Counted from the first letter of the stretch, positions 37,745 to 46,894 are shown. The stretch is DNA of 64,000 nt from CBDCVA01 sp965222935 [NCBI: Candidatus Latescibacterota bacterium] (GCA_965222935.1 CBDCVA010000002.1:62001-126000); one strand, 5' to 3'. Numbers and translations: made by a program. Notes: generated by a model not told the origin, from the sequence alone.

Positions 37745-38665
37745 ATGCTGCGTAATAGTGTAATGCTATTGGCTGCGGTGGCCTTGGTCGCGGGGCTCGC
37801 GACGAGTGCTGGCGCCCACAATGGTGACGAGTTCGACATCCCGTCGCTGCCGTCGGACATCTCAGCCGGGGTCACAGTCGATGGTGACCTGAGCGACTGG
37901 AAGGATTTCGCGTTCACCGAAGGGCACTGGACCCTGTCGCGGATGCTCGATGCGAATCGGGCCTGGTTCAGTACACAGAACTCCTGGCTCGGCACCGATG
38001 TGGATCATGGGCCGGAGGGCACGGCGGGGACCGACGAAGACCTGGGCGCCACGTTTTACGCGGCCTGGGATGACAACTTCCTCTACGTCGGCATGGAAGC
38101 CACCGACAACGCCGTCGATAATTCCTCCTCGGGTGACGAGATTATGGGCGCCTGGACCCGCGAATCGTTCGGGCTGTTCATCGACGCGGTGCACGATGGC
38201 GACGGCATTGACCAAATTCGCGGAGACTACGTCTGGTTCTTAACCGCCTGGGAGACCCCCGACGCGCGGGGCATGCCTTGGCTCCACGGAGAGGGAGAGA
38301 CCGCGAACAACTGGACCTTGGGCCTCCCGCCCGACCAGGAGTATGACTACGCGCGTCCGCCCGTGGACCCGTCGGCGTTCAACTTCGACGACCCCTACGG
38401 CGCGAACTACTCGCTCGAGGTGCGCTTTCCGCACGCCTCAATGTTCAAGTTCAGTCCCGAGGTCCTGCCCATCGGAGGCAAGACCATGGGCGGCGCCTTT
38501 CTCATCACCAGCTCCGATGGCGAGGGGGCTTCTGGCCGCGAGCAGCTCGCCGTCTACATGGCGAGTGGAGACGACGGCACCTATGCGGACTTCACGTTCG
38601 TCCAAGGTGAAGGTGTGGCCGTTGAGATCTCGTCCTGGGGCGCGATCAAGACGATGTTCCGCTAG
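37745..38665 (+). CDS. Secreted CBM9/DOMON-like protein with C-terminal SSWxxxKxxFR tag
   Basis: 306 residues from ATG 37745 with a clear signal peptide (LRNSVMLLAAVALVAGLATSAGA). The mature part starts with the CBM9-type entry VDGDLSDWKDF, continues TFYAAWDDNFLYVGMEATDN and ESFGLFIDA, and ends with a strand resembling carbohydrate-binding family 9 proteins. It has no catalytic domain. The last residues VAVEISSWGAIKTMFR match the end of the unrelated secreted protein at 12850-13797. A carbohydrate-sensing or surface-binding role is inferred. Its own promoter lies about 300 bases upstream. Confidence 0.8.
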   Translation: MLRNSVMLLAAVALVAGLATSAGAHNGDEFDIPSLPSDISAGVTVDGDLSDWKDFAFTEGHWTLSRMLDANRAWFSTQNSWLGTDVDHGPEGTAGTDEDLGATFYAAWDDNFLYVGMEATDNAVDNSSSGDEIMGAWTRESFGLFIDAVHDGDGIDQIRGDYVWFLTAWETPDARGMPWLHGEGETANNWTLGLPPDQEYDYARPPVDPSAFNFDDPYGANYSLEVRFPHASMFKFSPEVLPIGGKTMGGAFLITSSDGEGASGREQLAVYMASGDDGTYADFTFVQGEGVAVEISSWGAIKTMFR

Positions 38666-38739
38666 AAGCGGATAAACGCATCTAAGCGTCCTTTCGGAGG
38701 GCGGCGGGGGTCAGCGCGACTCTCGCTGCCCGCGACACG

Positions 38740-39111
38740 GTGCCGGGTCCCGTGGTGCTCGACTTCTTTGCCACGTGGTGCCAGCCCTGCATCGAAGAGT
38801 TGCCCGAGCTTGCCGCCTTCTGGGAGCAATATCGCGGGCGCGGTGCGCGCTTTTTTATGGTGAACGTCGGCGAGCCTGCCGACACGGTCGCGGCGTTCGT
38901 GTCCGAGCGAAAGGTCGACATCCCGATTCTCCTGGACCGCTACCAGATGGTCATCAAGAAATATGCGGGGGAGGGGGCTCTTCCGACGCTGCCACTGCTC
39001 TACGTCATTGGCGCCGACGGCACGGTGGCGTACAGCGCTGCGGGGCGCGTCAAGGACGTAGGCCGCGTCCTGGGCGAGCAACTCGGGACGCTCGGGATCG
39101 AGCCGCCATGA
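38740..39111 (+). CDS. TlpA/ResA-like thioredoxin-fold protein, N-terminus shortened
   Basis: 123 residues from GTG 38740. The redox motif WCQPC follows VVLDFFATWC, and ALPTLPLLYVIGADG carries the cis-Pro region of thioredoxin folds. Relatives usually have a signal peptide or lipobox and 40-60 more residues before the first strand; here the frame is closed by TAA at 38683 and no good start or export signal exists. The gene may have lost its front half by deletion, or the product is cytoplasmic. Its stop overlaps the start of the next frame as ATGA. Confidence 0.65.
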   Translation: MPGPVVLDFFATWCQPCIEELPELAAFWEQYRGRGARFFMVNVGEPADTVAAFVSERKVDIPILLDRYQMVIKKYAGEGALPTLPLLYVIGADGTVAYSAAGRVKDVGRVLGEQLGTLGIEPP

Positions 39112-39326
39112 GCCATCGGTGGACCTGCGCTGCGCTGTGCCTCCTGGTGGCCCTGGTGGGCTCGTGCCAGGCTGAGCGGGCAGGCGAGGCGGCCGAGATC
39201 ACGCTCGTCTACACGGGCAACGCCAACGGCATCCTCGTGGCCTGTGGCTGCCCCGGCAACCCCTATGGGGGATTCGTCCCTGGATGTCGAACAGCTCTGC
39301 TAGCGGCAGAAAGCACCTCATGCTGA
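39108..39326 (+). pseudogene. Truncated lipoprotein fragment (TGNxNGxLxxCGCP family)
   Basis: 72 residues starting at the ATG that overlaps the thioredoxin stop. There is a lipoprotein signal (LCLLVALVGSC) and then LVYTGNANGILVACGCPGNP and YGGF. That is the stereotyped opening of a family of large metallophosphatase-like or cytochrome-like lipoproteins, normally continuing GGLARR for hundreds of residues. Here the sequence changes after GGF and stops 17 codons later. The remainder of the gene is absent, so this is a deletion remnant. Confidence 0.55.
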
Positions 39327-39895
39327 TCACTCCTCAGTAGGCGTACAGGATTGCGGTGTCTCCGCGTCATGGGGCTCGGTCTGACGTGTCTTCCTGGTAG
39401 CCAGCTCGTTCTCTGTGGGCGCTTCTTCGGTCTCTACCTAATGGAGGACGAGAGGAGCTAGCTCCGCGGTTATCGGCTTACCCCGAACAACTCGCCCACC
39501 TGAGCTAGGGTGAGACTGCGTTCCAGACGCGTAGCTCGCAGGCGGTGGCGTAGTTGCCCGTCATGTCGCGGTGCATCTGCTGGTTCATGCGCGTTGAATG
39601 GATTCTGATTAGAACTGTGTGGGGGGAAAAAGTGTTCAACTTTATACGCAACAGGTACTTACTGCGTAGGATCGTGCCGTTCTACAGAGTCTCCGATCTC
39701 CTATTTTCCTCTAACAGCTTTCTCACCGTCATCTGAACATGGTCACTCCTCTCATCCCTCCTATGATTCCCATGTGGATTATTCATCCTCATACGACCGT
39801 GGCGCCACCCTCGACGCTTGCCGTAGCCCAGGGTGAGGCGAGCCTCCGGGGACTTGAGGTCAGGACGAAAGCTCGAACCCGTGCGGGAGGGCCGT
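39327..39895. other. Non-coding stretch after a deletion remnant
   Basis: 569 bases with mixed composition, including an AT-rich patch near 39595-39680. A plus-strand frame at 39554-39736 has no Shine-Dalgarno or family resemblance and was rejected. GGGAGGG at 39885-39891 serves the next gene. Confidence 0.4.
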
Positions 39896-41293
39896 ATGGC
39901 TGAGGCGTGGAAGAGCACCATCATCGAGTACGGGCCCAGCGACTGGCAGATCGTCCAGCGGGATGCGCGCGGCTTCGGGACGATCACTTTCGGAGGAAAA
40001 CGGCTAGGCGACGAAAAGGGGGCGGCGGAAGTACGGCTTGTGTCCGAAGAGACGGGCGCTCCGCCGAGCCGGGCGCTAGACTGGCATCCCGTCCCTACGT
40101 CCGCCGACGGCACTTGGAGCGCCGAGCTTCGGGAGGTGCCCGCCGGTGGTCTCTACCGGTTGGAGACGCGCTTCCGCCTCGGTGAGTACCCCCCCGGTGA
40201 AGCGGATGTGCGAGGTGACACAAGCCACTTTCTTGGCGTCGGAGACGTGTGGGTCATCGCAGGCCAGAGCAACTCGGCAGGAAGACCGCTCGGACCGATC
40301 CACGATCCGCCGGAGTTGGGCGTCCATCTCTTCGGTAATAGCGAGCAGTGGGCGCTGGCCGCGCACCCCTTGAATGATTCGACGGACACGAAGCATCCGG
40401 TCAACCAGGACAAATATCCTGGCCATTCGCCCTATCTGCAGTTCGGACGACTGCTCAAGAGGGCTTTGAACATCCCGATCGGTCTGGTGCAAACGGCGTT
40501 GGGCGCTTCACCGCTTCTCCGATGGAATCCGGCCGAGCGTGGAGAGGCGGATCTGTTCGACAACATGGTGCATTGCGTTGAACGCGCGGGCGGAAACACG
40601 AGAGGCATCTTGTGGTATCAGGGCGAGCAGGATGCCGTCGATGCCTGTGAGACCAACGACTGCAGCACTTACGGAGAGCGGTTCAGCCGCGCCGTCGCGG
40701 TCTGGCGTGAGGCCTTGAACGAACCCGATCTACCGGTGATTACCGTCCAGCTCAACCGCTGGTATCTTGAGGCGACGGAGGCTCAGGAACGGGGTTGGTC
40801 CCAGGTGCGCGAGGCTCAAAGGCAGGCGGCGCGCAAGATAGAGGGCGTGGCCGTCGTCCCCAGTCTTGACGCACCTCTGTTCGATAAGATTCACACGAGC
40901 CCTGCCGGGAATATGATGCTCGGGGAGCGAATGGCTCGTGCTGCGCTCGGAATGGTCTATGACCAGCCCGTCGATTACTTGGCGCCAGATCTCCACGCGG
41001 CGCGATTAGTGGACGACGGCGCCGCCATCGAACTCGTCTTCGAGCATGTGTCCGGCAGGATGGAGCCCGTCGATCGGGCCGCCAACCCCTTCCGAGTCGA
41101 AGACGAGGCGGGCGAAGTGCCGGTCGAGGAGGTCGTCTATCCCTTGGATGTGCGGGTGCGGCTCGTTCTCGGCCGGCCCGTCTCTGGGCACGCGGTCGTG
41201 CATGGCGGTTTCGGCGCCAACCCCGAGGCCGTGCCCCTGGACAAGGAGCGACTCGCACCCATGCTCGCGTTCTACGGTGTCGCCGTGGAATGA
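39896..41293 (+). CDS. Sialate O-acetylesterase-like SGNH hydrolase
   Basis: 465 residues from ATG 39896 with GGGAGGG just upstream. The SASA-type SGNH motifs are all visible: GQSNSAGRP (block I Ser, about 124), a Gly in ALGASPLLRW, RGILWYQGEQD (block III, about 237), and DKIHTSPAGN with the catalytic His near 330. Relatives remove acetyl groups from sialic acids or plant and algal polysaccharides. There is no signal peptide, so the product may act on imported oligosaccharides. It is followed after 96 bases by a PhyH gene. Confidence 0.85.
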   Translation: MAEAWKSTIIEYGPSDWQIVQRDARGFGTITFGGKRLGDEKGAAEVRLVSEETGAPPSRALDWHPVPTSADGTWSAELREVPAGGLYRLETRFRLGEYPPGEADVRGDTSHFLGVGDVWVIAGQSNSAGRPLGPIHDPPELGVHLFGNSEQWALAAHPLNDSTDTKHPVNQDKYPGHSPYLQFGRLLKRALNIPIGLVQTALGASPLLRWNPAERGEADLFDNMVHCVERAGGNTRGILWYQGEQDAVDACETNDCSTYGERFSRAVAVWREALNEPDLPVITVQLNRWYLEATEAQERGWSQVREAQRQAARKIEGVAVVPSLDAPLFDKIHTSPAGNMMLGERMARAALGMVYDQPVDYLAPDLHAARLVDDGAAIELVFEHVSGRMEPVDRAANPFRVEDEAGEVPVEEVVYPLDVRVRLVLGRPVSGHAVVHGGFGANPEAVPLDKERLAPMLAFYGVAVE

Positions 41294-41389
41294 GACGAGC
41301 ATCGTTCGTCTGCGATAGAGATGGATAGGACGTTGATGAGGACACCATGGATAGGCTACACCCGACGTGACAAAGGGGAGGGGTGACTC

Positions 41390-42253
41390 ATGCTTTCCAA
41401 GGACGAGATTGCGTTCTACCACACCAACGGTTACCTCGCGGTTGAAGATGTCCTAGCTTCCGAAGAGGTCGTCGAGCTCCAGAACGTCACGGATGGGTTC
41501 GTCGAGAAATCGTGCCAGGTCACCGAAAGCGACGATGTCTTTGACCTGGAGCCGGACCACAGCGCCTCGGCACCGCAGTTGCGTCGGCTCAAAAACCCGG
41601 CCCAGCAGCATCCGGCTTACGACGGGGCGCTGCGCCACGACCGCGTGCTCGACATCGTCGCCCAGTTGATCGGTCACGATATGCGCACCAATGGCGACAA
41701 GCTCAACATGAAATCAGCCGCGTTCGGCAGCCCCGTCGAATGGCATCAGGACTGGGCGTTCTACCCCCATACGAACGACGACCTCCTCGCCGTGGGCGTC
41801 TGCATCGACGACATGGCCCTCGAAAATGGTGCTCTGTTAGTCGTCCCAGGCTCGCACAAAGGCCCCACTTACGATCATCACCAGAACGGCGTTTTCGCCG
41901 GCGCGGTCACCGACCCCGGCTTCAAGCCCGATGGCGCTGTTCCCGTCGAGGTCTCTGCGGGAGGTATCTCCATCCACCACGTCCGCACCTTGCATGGCTC
42001 CGCTCCCAACACAGCGGGGACGCCGCGCCGACTGTATCTCTGTCAGTACTGCGCCGTTGACGCCTGGCCGATCTGGGGTTTCCCCGGCTGGGATACATTC
42101 AACGCCAAGATTCTCCGGGGTGAACCCACCAACCAGCCGCGCATGACGGCCGTTCCCGTGCGCATGCCCGAGCCCTATCCTGATGAAAGCGGCTCGATCT
42201 ACGAAATCCAGGCTGCCCTGGAAAAGCCTTTCCTGGTCAGCCAAGCTCGATGA
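41390..42253 (+). CDS. Phytanoyl-CoA dioxygenase (PhyH) family protein
   Basis: 287 residues; GGGGAGGGGTG precedes the ATG. The iron motif is EWHQDWAFYPHTN, the strand NGALLVVPGSHKG, and the distal His is in HHVRTLHGSAP followed by TPRRLYL. It is a close paralogue of the pair at 35.4-37.2 kb, sharing YDHHQ.G and the C-terminal PVRMP..Y tail, but it is placed next to an SGNH esterase and a GH-like barrel protein. An inverted-repeat structure follows its stop. Confidence 0.9.
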   Translation: MLSKDEIAFYHTNGYLAVEDVLASEEVVELQNVTDGFVEKSCQVTESDDVFDLEPDHSASAPQLRRLKNPAQQHPAYDGALRHDRVLDIVAQLIGHDMRTNGDKLNMKSAAFGSPVEWHQDWAFYPHTNDDLLAVGVCIDDMALENGALLVVPGSHKGPTYDHHQNGVFAGAVTDPGFKPDGAVPVEVSAGGISIHHVRTLHGSAPNTAGTPRRLYLCQYCAVDAWPIWGFPGWDTFNAKILRGEPTNQPRMTAVPVRMPEPYPDESGSIYEIQAALEKPFLVSQAR

Positions 42254-42267
42254 TGGCTGCGATGAGG

Positions 42268-42344
42268 TAAACGCCCCTGGGCTAAGAACCACCTGGGCGC
42301 CCCAACACAAGGCGTTTCTTAGCCACAGATCGGCGCGAAACGCC
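42268..42344 (+). terminator. Inverted repeats with mutually exclusive pairing after a PhyH gene
   Basis: GGCTAAGAA (42280-42288) pairs perfectly with TTCTTAGCC (42316-42324). Overlapping it, AAACGCC (42268-42274) and GAAACGCC (42337-42344) can each pair with GGCGTTTC (42311-42318). The stems cannot all form together, so this could be a terminator or an attenuator between the PhyH and the GH-like gene. There is no U-tract. Confidence 0.4.
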
Positions 42345-42505
42345 TTCTCCTACTGGATGATCGTTCCGCTCGGGTCACACGGCGCCGCTCTCGTGCGTTG
42401 TGCGGTCATGCCGTCAATCTGGACTGCTGGGACGACGATGGTTCGCCGGGTTCGCGGAAATGTGGGGCGCACCGCAGGCGGGCCCGCCAACGAGGGAAGA
42501 TAACC

Positions 42506-44062
42506 ATGCCTAGACCTCCCGACTACGGGATCATCTACAACTGGGACGGCGCGCCCCATTTTTACTCCGAGGTGCCGCAGTCCATGGACGCGTTCCTCGA
42601 AAAAGTCTACGCGCCCCTCGAAGGGACGCAGGTCGGCGCGCTCTTCTGGTGCATAGGCCAGCACGCCGCCCTGTGGGAAAGCAATGCCCTGGAGCTTCTA
42701 GGCGACGTGCACGGCCGGCGCTATGAGAACACCGCGAGGTACATCTTCACCGAGAACGTCCAGGGGATGCTCGAGCGCGGTGAGGACCCGCAGGCGGCGC
42801 TGATCGCACGAGGGCACGAGTTGGGCCTACCTGTCTACGCTTCAGTGCGCATGAACGACAACCATTTCAGCGGAGCTCAGGTAGAGGACTTGGCCACACT
42901 GCACCATACCGAGTTGACGCGCATGCGGGTCGAGCACCCCGAGTGGCTTCTGGGGGACCAGACCTCCGAATGGTTCGCCCTCTCGTGGAATATGGTGGTG
43001 CCCGAAGTGCGGGAGCACCGCTTCGCGCACATCAAGGAAATTTGCGAGCGGTACGACTGGGATGGCGTCGAACTGGACTGGCAGCGCCACGCTTTCCATC
43101 TGCCGCAGGATGACGCTTACAGGATTCGCTACGTCCTCACGGACCTCCAGCGGGCCGTGCGCCGGATGGCCAACGATCTGGCCGAAGAACGCGGCAGGCC
43201 GTTTTATGTGGCTGCACGCGTCGCCGGGACCCCCGAGGTGTGCCGCCACATCGGCTACGACATCCCAGCCTGGATCGAGGAGGACCTGTTGGACATCCTG
43301 ATCCCCGCCGGTGGCGCGAGCACCGACCCCTCCATCAACGTGGCAGCGTTCGTCGAGATGTGCCGAGGCACGGGAACTGTCGTGTATCCGGGCTTTGATA
43401 AGCGCCTACCCGGTCCCTTTGTCGGTCCCGAGGATGCCGAGATCAAGGACAGGATGCGCACGCGCGCCATTGCGAGCCGTTATCACAGGGCGGGCGCGGA
43501 CGGCATCTACGTCTTCAACTGGCACGCCGACCGCGAATCGAGACGCGAGCTGCTTTCCCAGGTGGGCTTGCCACTGACGCTCCGGTGGACCGACAAGATT
43601 TATGCGGCGGCGCACCGATTCTTGAAGAAGGAGGGCGAGTGGCGCGGCGCCACCCGCTACGACGGGGTCTGGGGCGCGGTTCCTGTAGCGCTCGTACGGA
43701 CGCTCGTCCGCACAGGCCCCACGATCACCCTGGAGATCGCGGATGACCTGGCAGCCGATGCGCCCGAGAGCCTTGAGCTACGCGTTCGCCTCGAGCAATG
43801 GGTTCGTGGCGACCGGGTGGCCGTGCGATGGGACGGCGCACTGCTCGAAGCGCCCGAGGTGCGTTACTGCACCATTGACGATCCGGACCGTATCTCCGAC
43901 GTGAGTTCCGCCGCATGGCTTTGCTTCGACCTGGACCCCGCGCGATCCTCGGTCGGGCCGCATACCACTGAGGTGATCCTGGAATCCCGCAACCCGCAGG
44001 TCGCTTGCGACATCATCCTGACTAACGTGGAGCTGGTCATCCGGTATTCTGAGAGACCTTGA
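42506..44062 (+). CDS. GH10-like (GHL-type) TIM-barrel glycosidase-like protein
   Basis: 518 residues from ATG 42506, preceded by GAGGGAAG. Barrel landmarks are YASVRMNDNHFSG, HPEWLLGDQTSEWF, WDGVELDWQRHAF (acidic Glu/Asp at the strand end near 193), FYVAARVAGTPE, LDILIPAGG and GADGIYVFNWHAD. A beta-rich tail from about 400 may be an accessory domain. Same broad family as the 32664 and 28363 products, though divergent. No signal peptide. The catalytic acid pair is not certain, so hydrolase activity is a prediction. Confidence 0.78.
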   Translation: MPRPPDYGIIYNWDGAPHFYSEVPQSMDAFLEKVYAPLEGTQVGALFWCIGQHAALWESNALELLGDVHGRRYENTARYIFTENVQGMLERGEDPQAALIARGHELGLPVYASVRMNDNHFSGAQVEDLATLHHTELTRMRVEHPEWLLGDQTSEWFALSWNMVVPEVREHRFAHIKEICERYDWDGVELDWQRHAFHLPQDDAYRIRYVLTDLQRAVRRMANDLAEERGRPFYVAARVAGTPEVCRHIGYDIPAWIEEDLLDILIPAGGASTDPSINVAAFVEMCRGTGTVVYPGFDKRLPGPFVGPEDAEIKDRMRTRAIASRYHRAGADGIYVFNWHADRESRRELLSQVGLPLTLRWTDKIYAAAHRFLKKEGEWRGATRYDGVWGAVPVALVRTLVRTGPTITLEIADDLAADAPESLELRVRLEQWVRGDRVAVRWDGALLEAPEVRYCTIDDPDRISDVSSAAWLCFDLDPARSSVGPHTTEVILESRNPQVACDIILTNVELVIRYSERP

Positions 44063-44132
44063 CTCAGACGCCGGACCCAGACGCTCGCCTATCGTCACCA
44101 TCGCGGATGCCAACCCGGAGCGCCCCCCGAAG

Positions 44133-44966
44133 TCACGACCAGACGAAGATCTCCGGGTCGTCCGGCGACATGCCGAAGAAGATCGCCAGCACGGTGCGCG
44201 GCTGCTCCCCGGTGACGGAGGGCACTTCGTGGATGTTGAAAGTGTAGAAGAAGTACAGGTCGCCGGGCTCGAGCTGGACCTGAACGCGGGAGACCCGGCG
44301 CTCTCTGGCGTACTCGTGGAAGGTGCCCTCGGTCAAGATCTCCTGTAGGTTGGGCGTCCAGGGGCAGTTGAAAAGGAGCGGCTCCCCACTCTCGCCCTCG
44401 TCGGTGGAGTTCTGAAAGCAGAGCACGCCGCTGAACTGGTGCTCGAACCGGGAGACGGCGTAGTTGAAGAGTTTCGACCGCTTCGCTACCGAGTCAAAGT
44501 GCGGGTCGTGCCCCGTCCCGGCATGATAGGTCCGGAAGATGGCGGGACCGTAAAGTCGCCCGTCCGGCTCGCGTGCTGTCATGGTGCGCTTGTCGGGCGC
44601 CATACGCGATAGCGCATCGTAAATCGTATTCACGGGATCATCGTAGCCCTCGAACAGCGTCTCGAAGAGAGCGTTGGTCCCCGCAGCGTGGGCGAGGAAC
44701 TTCTCCTGGTCGGCGCTTAAGCTGCCCAGGCTGGTGCCGATGTCGACGCGGCGGGGCTCTCCATCTTCCGTGGTGCGGGGGTCGTAGAGCAGGCCGCGCT
44801 CGTAAAAGCGCTTCATGAGCGCCGCGCAGTGGTCGGGGTTGTAGGCCCTGCGCAGGACGATGGCCGGTATCTCGCCCGCCACCAGCGCCTCCAAAGGACG
44901 CGGATATCGCCGCAGGATCTCGTCCGGCGTCCCTTCGACCGGCGTCCACGAACTAGCGACCGTCAT
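44133..44966 (-). CDS. 2-oxoglutarate/Fe(II)-dependent oxygenase (2OG-FeII, non-PhyH type)
   Basis: 277 residues; GGGGGAGGACAAGAG precedes the ATG. The double-stranded beta-helix iron motif is HDPHFDS, the distal His is in FNIHEVPSV, and the 2OG-binding Arg is in QPRTVLAIFFG. VQLEPGDLYFF is the typical strand before the distal His. It resembles prolyl-hydroxylase-like oxygenases more than PhyH. It is the first of a minus-strand set that includes a PhyH, a Gfo/Idh/MocA dehydrogenase, another PhyH and a dehydratase. Confidence 0.78.
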   Translation of the reverse strand: MTVASSWTPVEGTPDEILRRYPRPLEALVAGEIPAIVLRRAYNPDHCAALMKRFYERGLLYDPRTTEDGEPRRVDIGTSLGSLSADQEKFLAHAAGTNALFETLFEGYDDPVNTIYDALSRMAPDKRTMTAREPDGRLYGPAIFRTYHAGTGHDPHFDSVAKRSKLFNYAVSRFEHQFSGVLCFQNSTDEGESGEPLLFNCPWTPNLQEILTEGTFHEYARERRVSRVQVQLEPGDLYFFYTFNIHEVPSVTGEQPRTVLAIFFGMSPDDPEIFVWS

Positions 44967-44990
44967 CTCTTGTCCTCCCCCGCGTAACAG

Positions 44991-45797
44991 CTAAGCGCTT
45001 TCCCTTACCCAATGACGGTACAGCGGCTTCACATTGCCGGGCAACGCCTCGTATATCTCCGCCGGGACGGGTGGCACCGTATTTTCCTTCGCGCCGGCCT
45101 CATCCACCATTCGGGTGCGCTCATCCGAACCGGGCATCAGCACATCAAGGTTGAGCCACCAGGGCGCGTAGCGTACTGCCAGCCCCACGCGCGAGCGACT
45201 GGAGCGGTTGGGCGCGCTCGCATGCCAGAGGCGGCTGTCGAAGACCAACGCACTACCCGCCGCGCCGGTGACCTGCATCTCGGTAGGGTAGGGCGTCAGC
45301 GGGTCAACGCCGTTTGGGTCGGTCGGATTGTCCTTCGAGCGGTGGCTTCCCGGTACGATGAGTGTGGCGCCGTTTTCGAGGGTGAACGGGGAAAGCATCC
45401 AGAGCGTCGTAAGGTGCATCACGGCATCGGGATAGGGCGTTCGGATGTGACCGGCGTTATTCTGGTTGAACGGCCAGTCCGCGTGCCAGCCGCCGCGCGC
45501 ATTCCCCGGATCGTTGACGATGGCGGAAGTGTAGGAAATGCGCACGTGCTGCCCCAGGAGCACCTCGGCGATGGCCAAGAGACGCCGGTCCGCCAGATAC
45601 GGCGCGAACGACTGGTCGAGGCTGATGAGGCCGGGGACGAACCCGATGCCTGGTGGCGCGTCGGGGCAGCGGTGCGCCGCGACCGTCCCCTCCACGCTCT
45701 CGCAGACGGCATCCACCGCCCCGACGGGAATGACGCCTGCGACAACGCACCAGCCGTCAAGCCCGAGGTGCAGTAGCTCGCGCTCAATATCTACCAT
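44991..45797 (-). CDS. Phytanoyl-CoA dioxygenase (PhyH) family protein
   Basis: 268 residues. The iron motif is HAD in GGWHADWPFNQ, the strand NGATLIVPGSHRS, and the distal His and Arg are in SRLWHASAPNRSSRSRVG. It is closer to the deleted copy at 23.8 kb (shared MLxxFTxENGA wording) than to the 35-42 kb copies. The next gene downstream, the 2OG oxygenase, starts 24 bases after its stop, so the two oxygenases are probably co-expressed. Confidence 0.88.
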   Translation of the reverse strand: MVDIERELLHLGLDGWCVVAGVIPVGAVDAVCESVEGTVAAHRCPDAPPGIGFVPGLISLDQSFAPYLADRRLLAIAEVLLGQHVRISYTSAIVNDPGNARGGWHADWPFNQNNAGHIRTPYPDAVMHLTTLWMLSPFTLENGATLIVPGSHRSKDNPTDPNGVDPLTPYPTEMQVTGAAGSALVFDSRLWHASAPNRSSRSRVGLAVRYAPWWLNLDVLMPGSDERTRMVDEAGAKENTVPPVPAEIYEALPGNVKPLYRHWVRESA

Positions 45798-45838
45798 CCA
45801 TCCGCCTCGAAATCCACTCGCTACCTCCGACGCACCGC

Positions 45839-46894
45839 CTACCAGTCCAATTTCCCCACATAGAGCGCCCGGTTTTCCATGGGCAACGGCACGCGCGCGC
45901 CTCCCAGACGATGCGACTCGATGATGCCCATCATCAATTCCTGGCTGCGTCGGGCCAGGTGGATCGGTCCCTGCGTCTCGCGCCCGCTATCGAGCGCCTC
46001 CGCGATGTCTTGGATGCCGCCCACTGTGCCACTTCCGTGGGGCACCTCGGGAAAGGGAACGTCTTCCAGAACATGGGCATGCTTCGTCGCTTTGCGAAGG
46101 CGGCAGCCAAAGCCGTTGTTGAGCGTCCGGAGCTTCCCCTGCGAGCCGCACACTTCGAGCTCGGTGCCAGTACTCGCCGTGGTGTACCCGTGCACGCCAT
46201 TAGCGAAACGTACGTATCCGGAGGCGATGCGGGGATCGGTATTCAACCGATTGCCATCCCAGTCCTCATCGTTGCACATAATCGTTCCCTGCACAAATTC
46301 CGCCGCCGGGTCGCCAGCGAGAAACATCAGCATGTCGGCAGCGTGGGTCAGCCCCCACAGAGCCGAGCCGACACCAAAGTGGGCAATGACACACTGGAGA
46401 TCACCCAATTCTCCGGTATCGATGATCTGGCGCATCTTGTGGTAGAGCAGCGTGAAGCGCCGCTGCGTACCGTAGTTGAACTTGACGCCGTGACGTTCGA
46501 CGGCGTCGACCATCGCGTCGGCTTCGGCCATCGAGCAGCAGAGCGGCTTCTCGCAGTAGATACCCCTGACACCGTGCTCCGCCGCGTGGATGGTGATTTC
46601 GGCGTGGGTCGCGGGTCGCGTGGCGACGCAGACGATGTCAGGCTCCTCAGCGTCGATCATCTCTCGGTAGTCGGTGTAAGATCGGCGCACGTTGTAGCGC
46701 TCCCGGATCGCCTCAGCCTTTTCCGGTATCACATCCGAGACGGCCACGAGCTCCGTGCGATCGCACGCCACGCACGCTGCCGCATGGGAATAGGGAAGGA
46801 ACAAGGAAGCGTGGGGGCGGTCACTCACCTCGTCGTCTATCGTCGCCCCCATCCGTCCGCAGCCTATGAGACAGGTTCTGTAAGTGGTCACCAT
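45839..46894 (-). CDS. Gfo/Idh/MocA family oxidoreductase
   Basis: 351 residues; GGGAGGG lies about 9 bases before the ATG. The NAD(P)-binding motif is LIGCGRMGATI (7-17) and the family catalytic motif is CEKPLCC near 116 with the conserved Lys; the C-terminal sheet domain contains GTEQ-like HGYTTASTGTELEVCG. Members oxidise or reduce sugars, inositols and sugar derivatives. The substrate cannot be read from sequence, but placement among oxygenases and dehydratases suits sugar or sugar-acid catabolism. Confidence 0.87.
   Translation of the reverse strand: MVTTYRTCLIGCGRMGATIDDEVSDRPHASLFLPYSHAAACVACDRTELVAVSDVIPEKAEAIRERYNVRRSYTDYREMIDAEEPDIVCVATRPATHAEITIHAAEHGVRGIYCEKPLCCSMAEADAMVDAVERHGVKFNYGTQRRFTLLYHKMRQIIDTGELGDLQCVIAHFGVGSALWGLTHAADMLMFLAGDPAAEFVQGTIMCNDEDWDGNRLNTDPRIASGYVRFANGVHGYTTASTGTELEVCGSQGKLRTLNNGFGCRLRKATKHAHVLEDVPFPEVPHGSGTVGGIQDIAEALDSGRETQGPIHLARRSQELMMGIIESHRLGGARVPLPMENRALYVGKLDW

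Noticed and set aside
39554-39736. Plus-strand 60-codon frame in the AT-rich gap
   Set aside because: No Shine-Dalgarno, no domain, and it sits in DNA left after a deletion.
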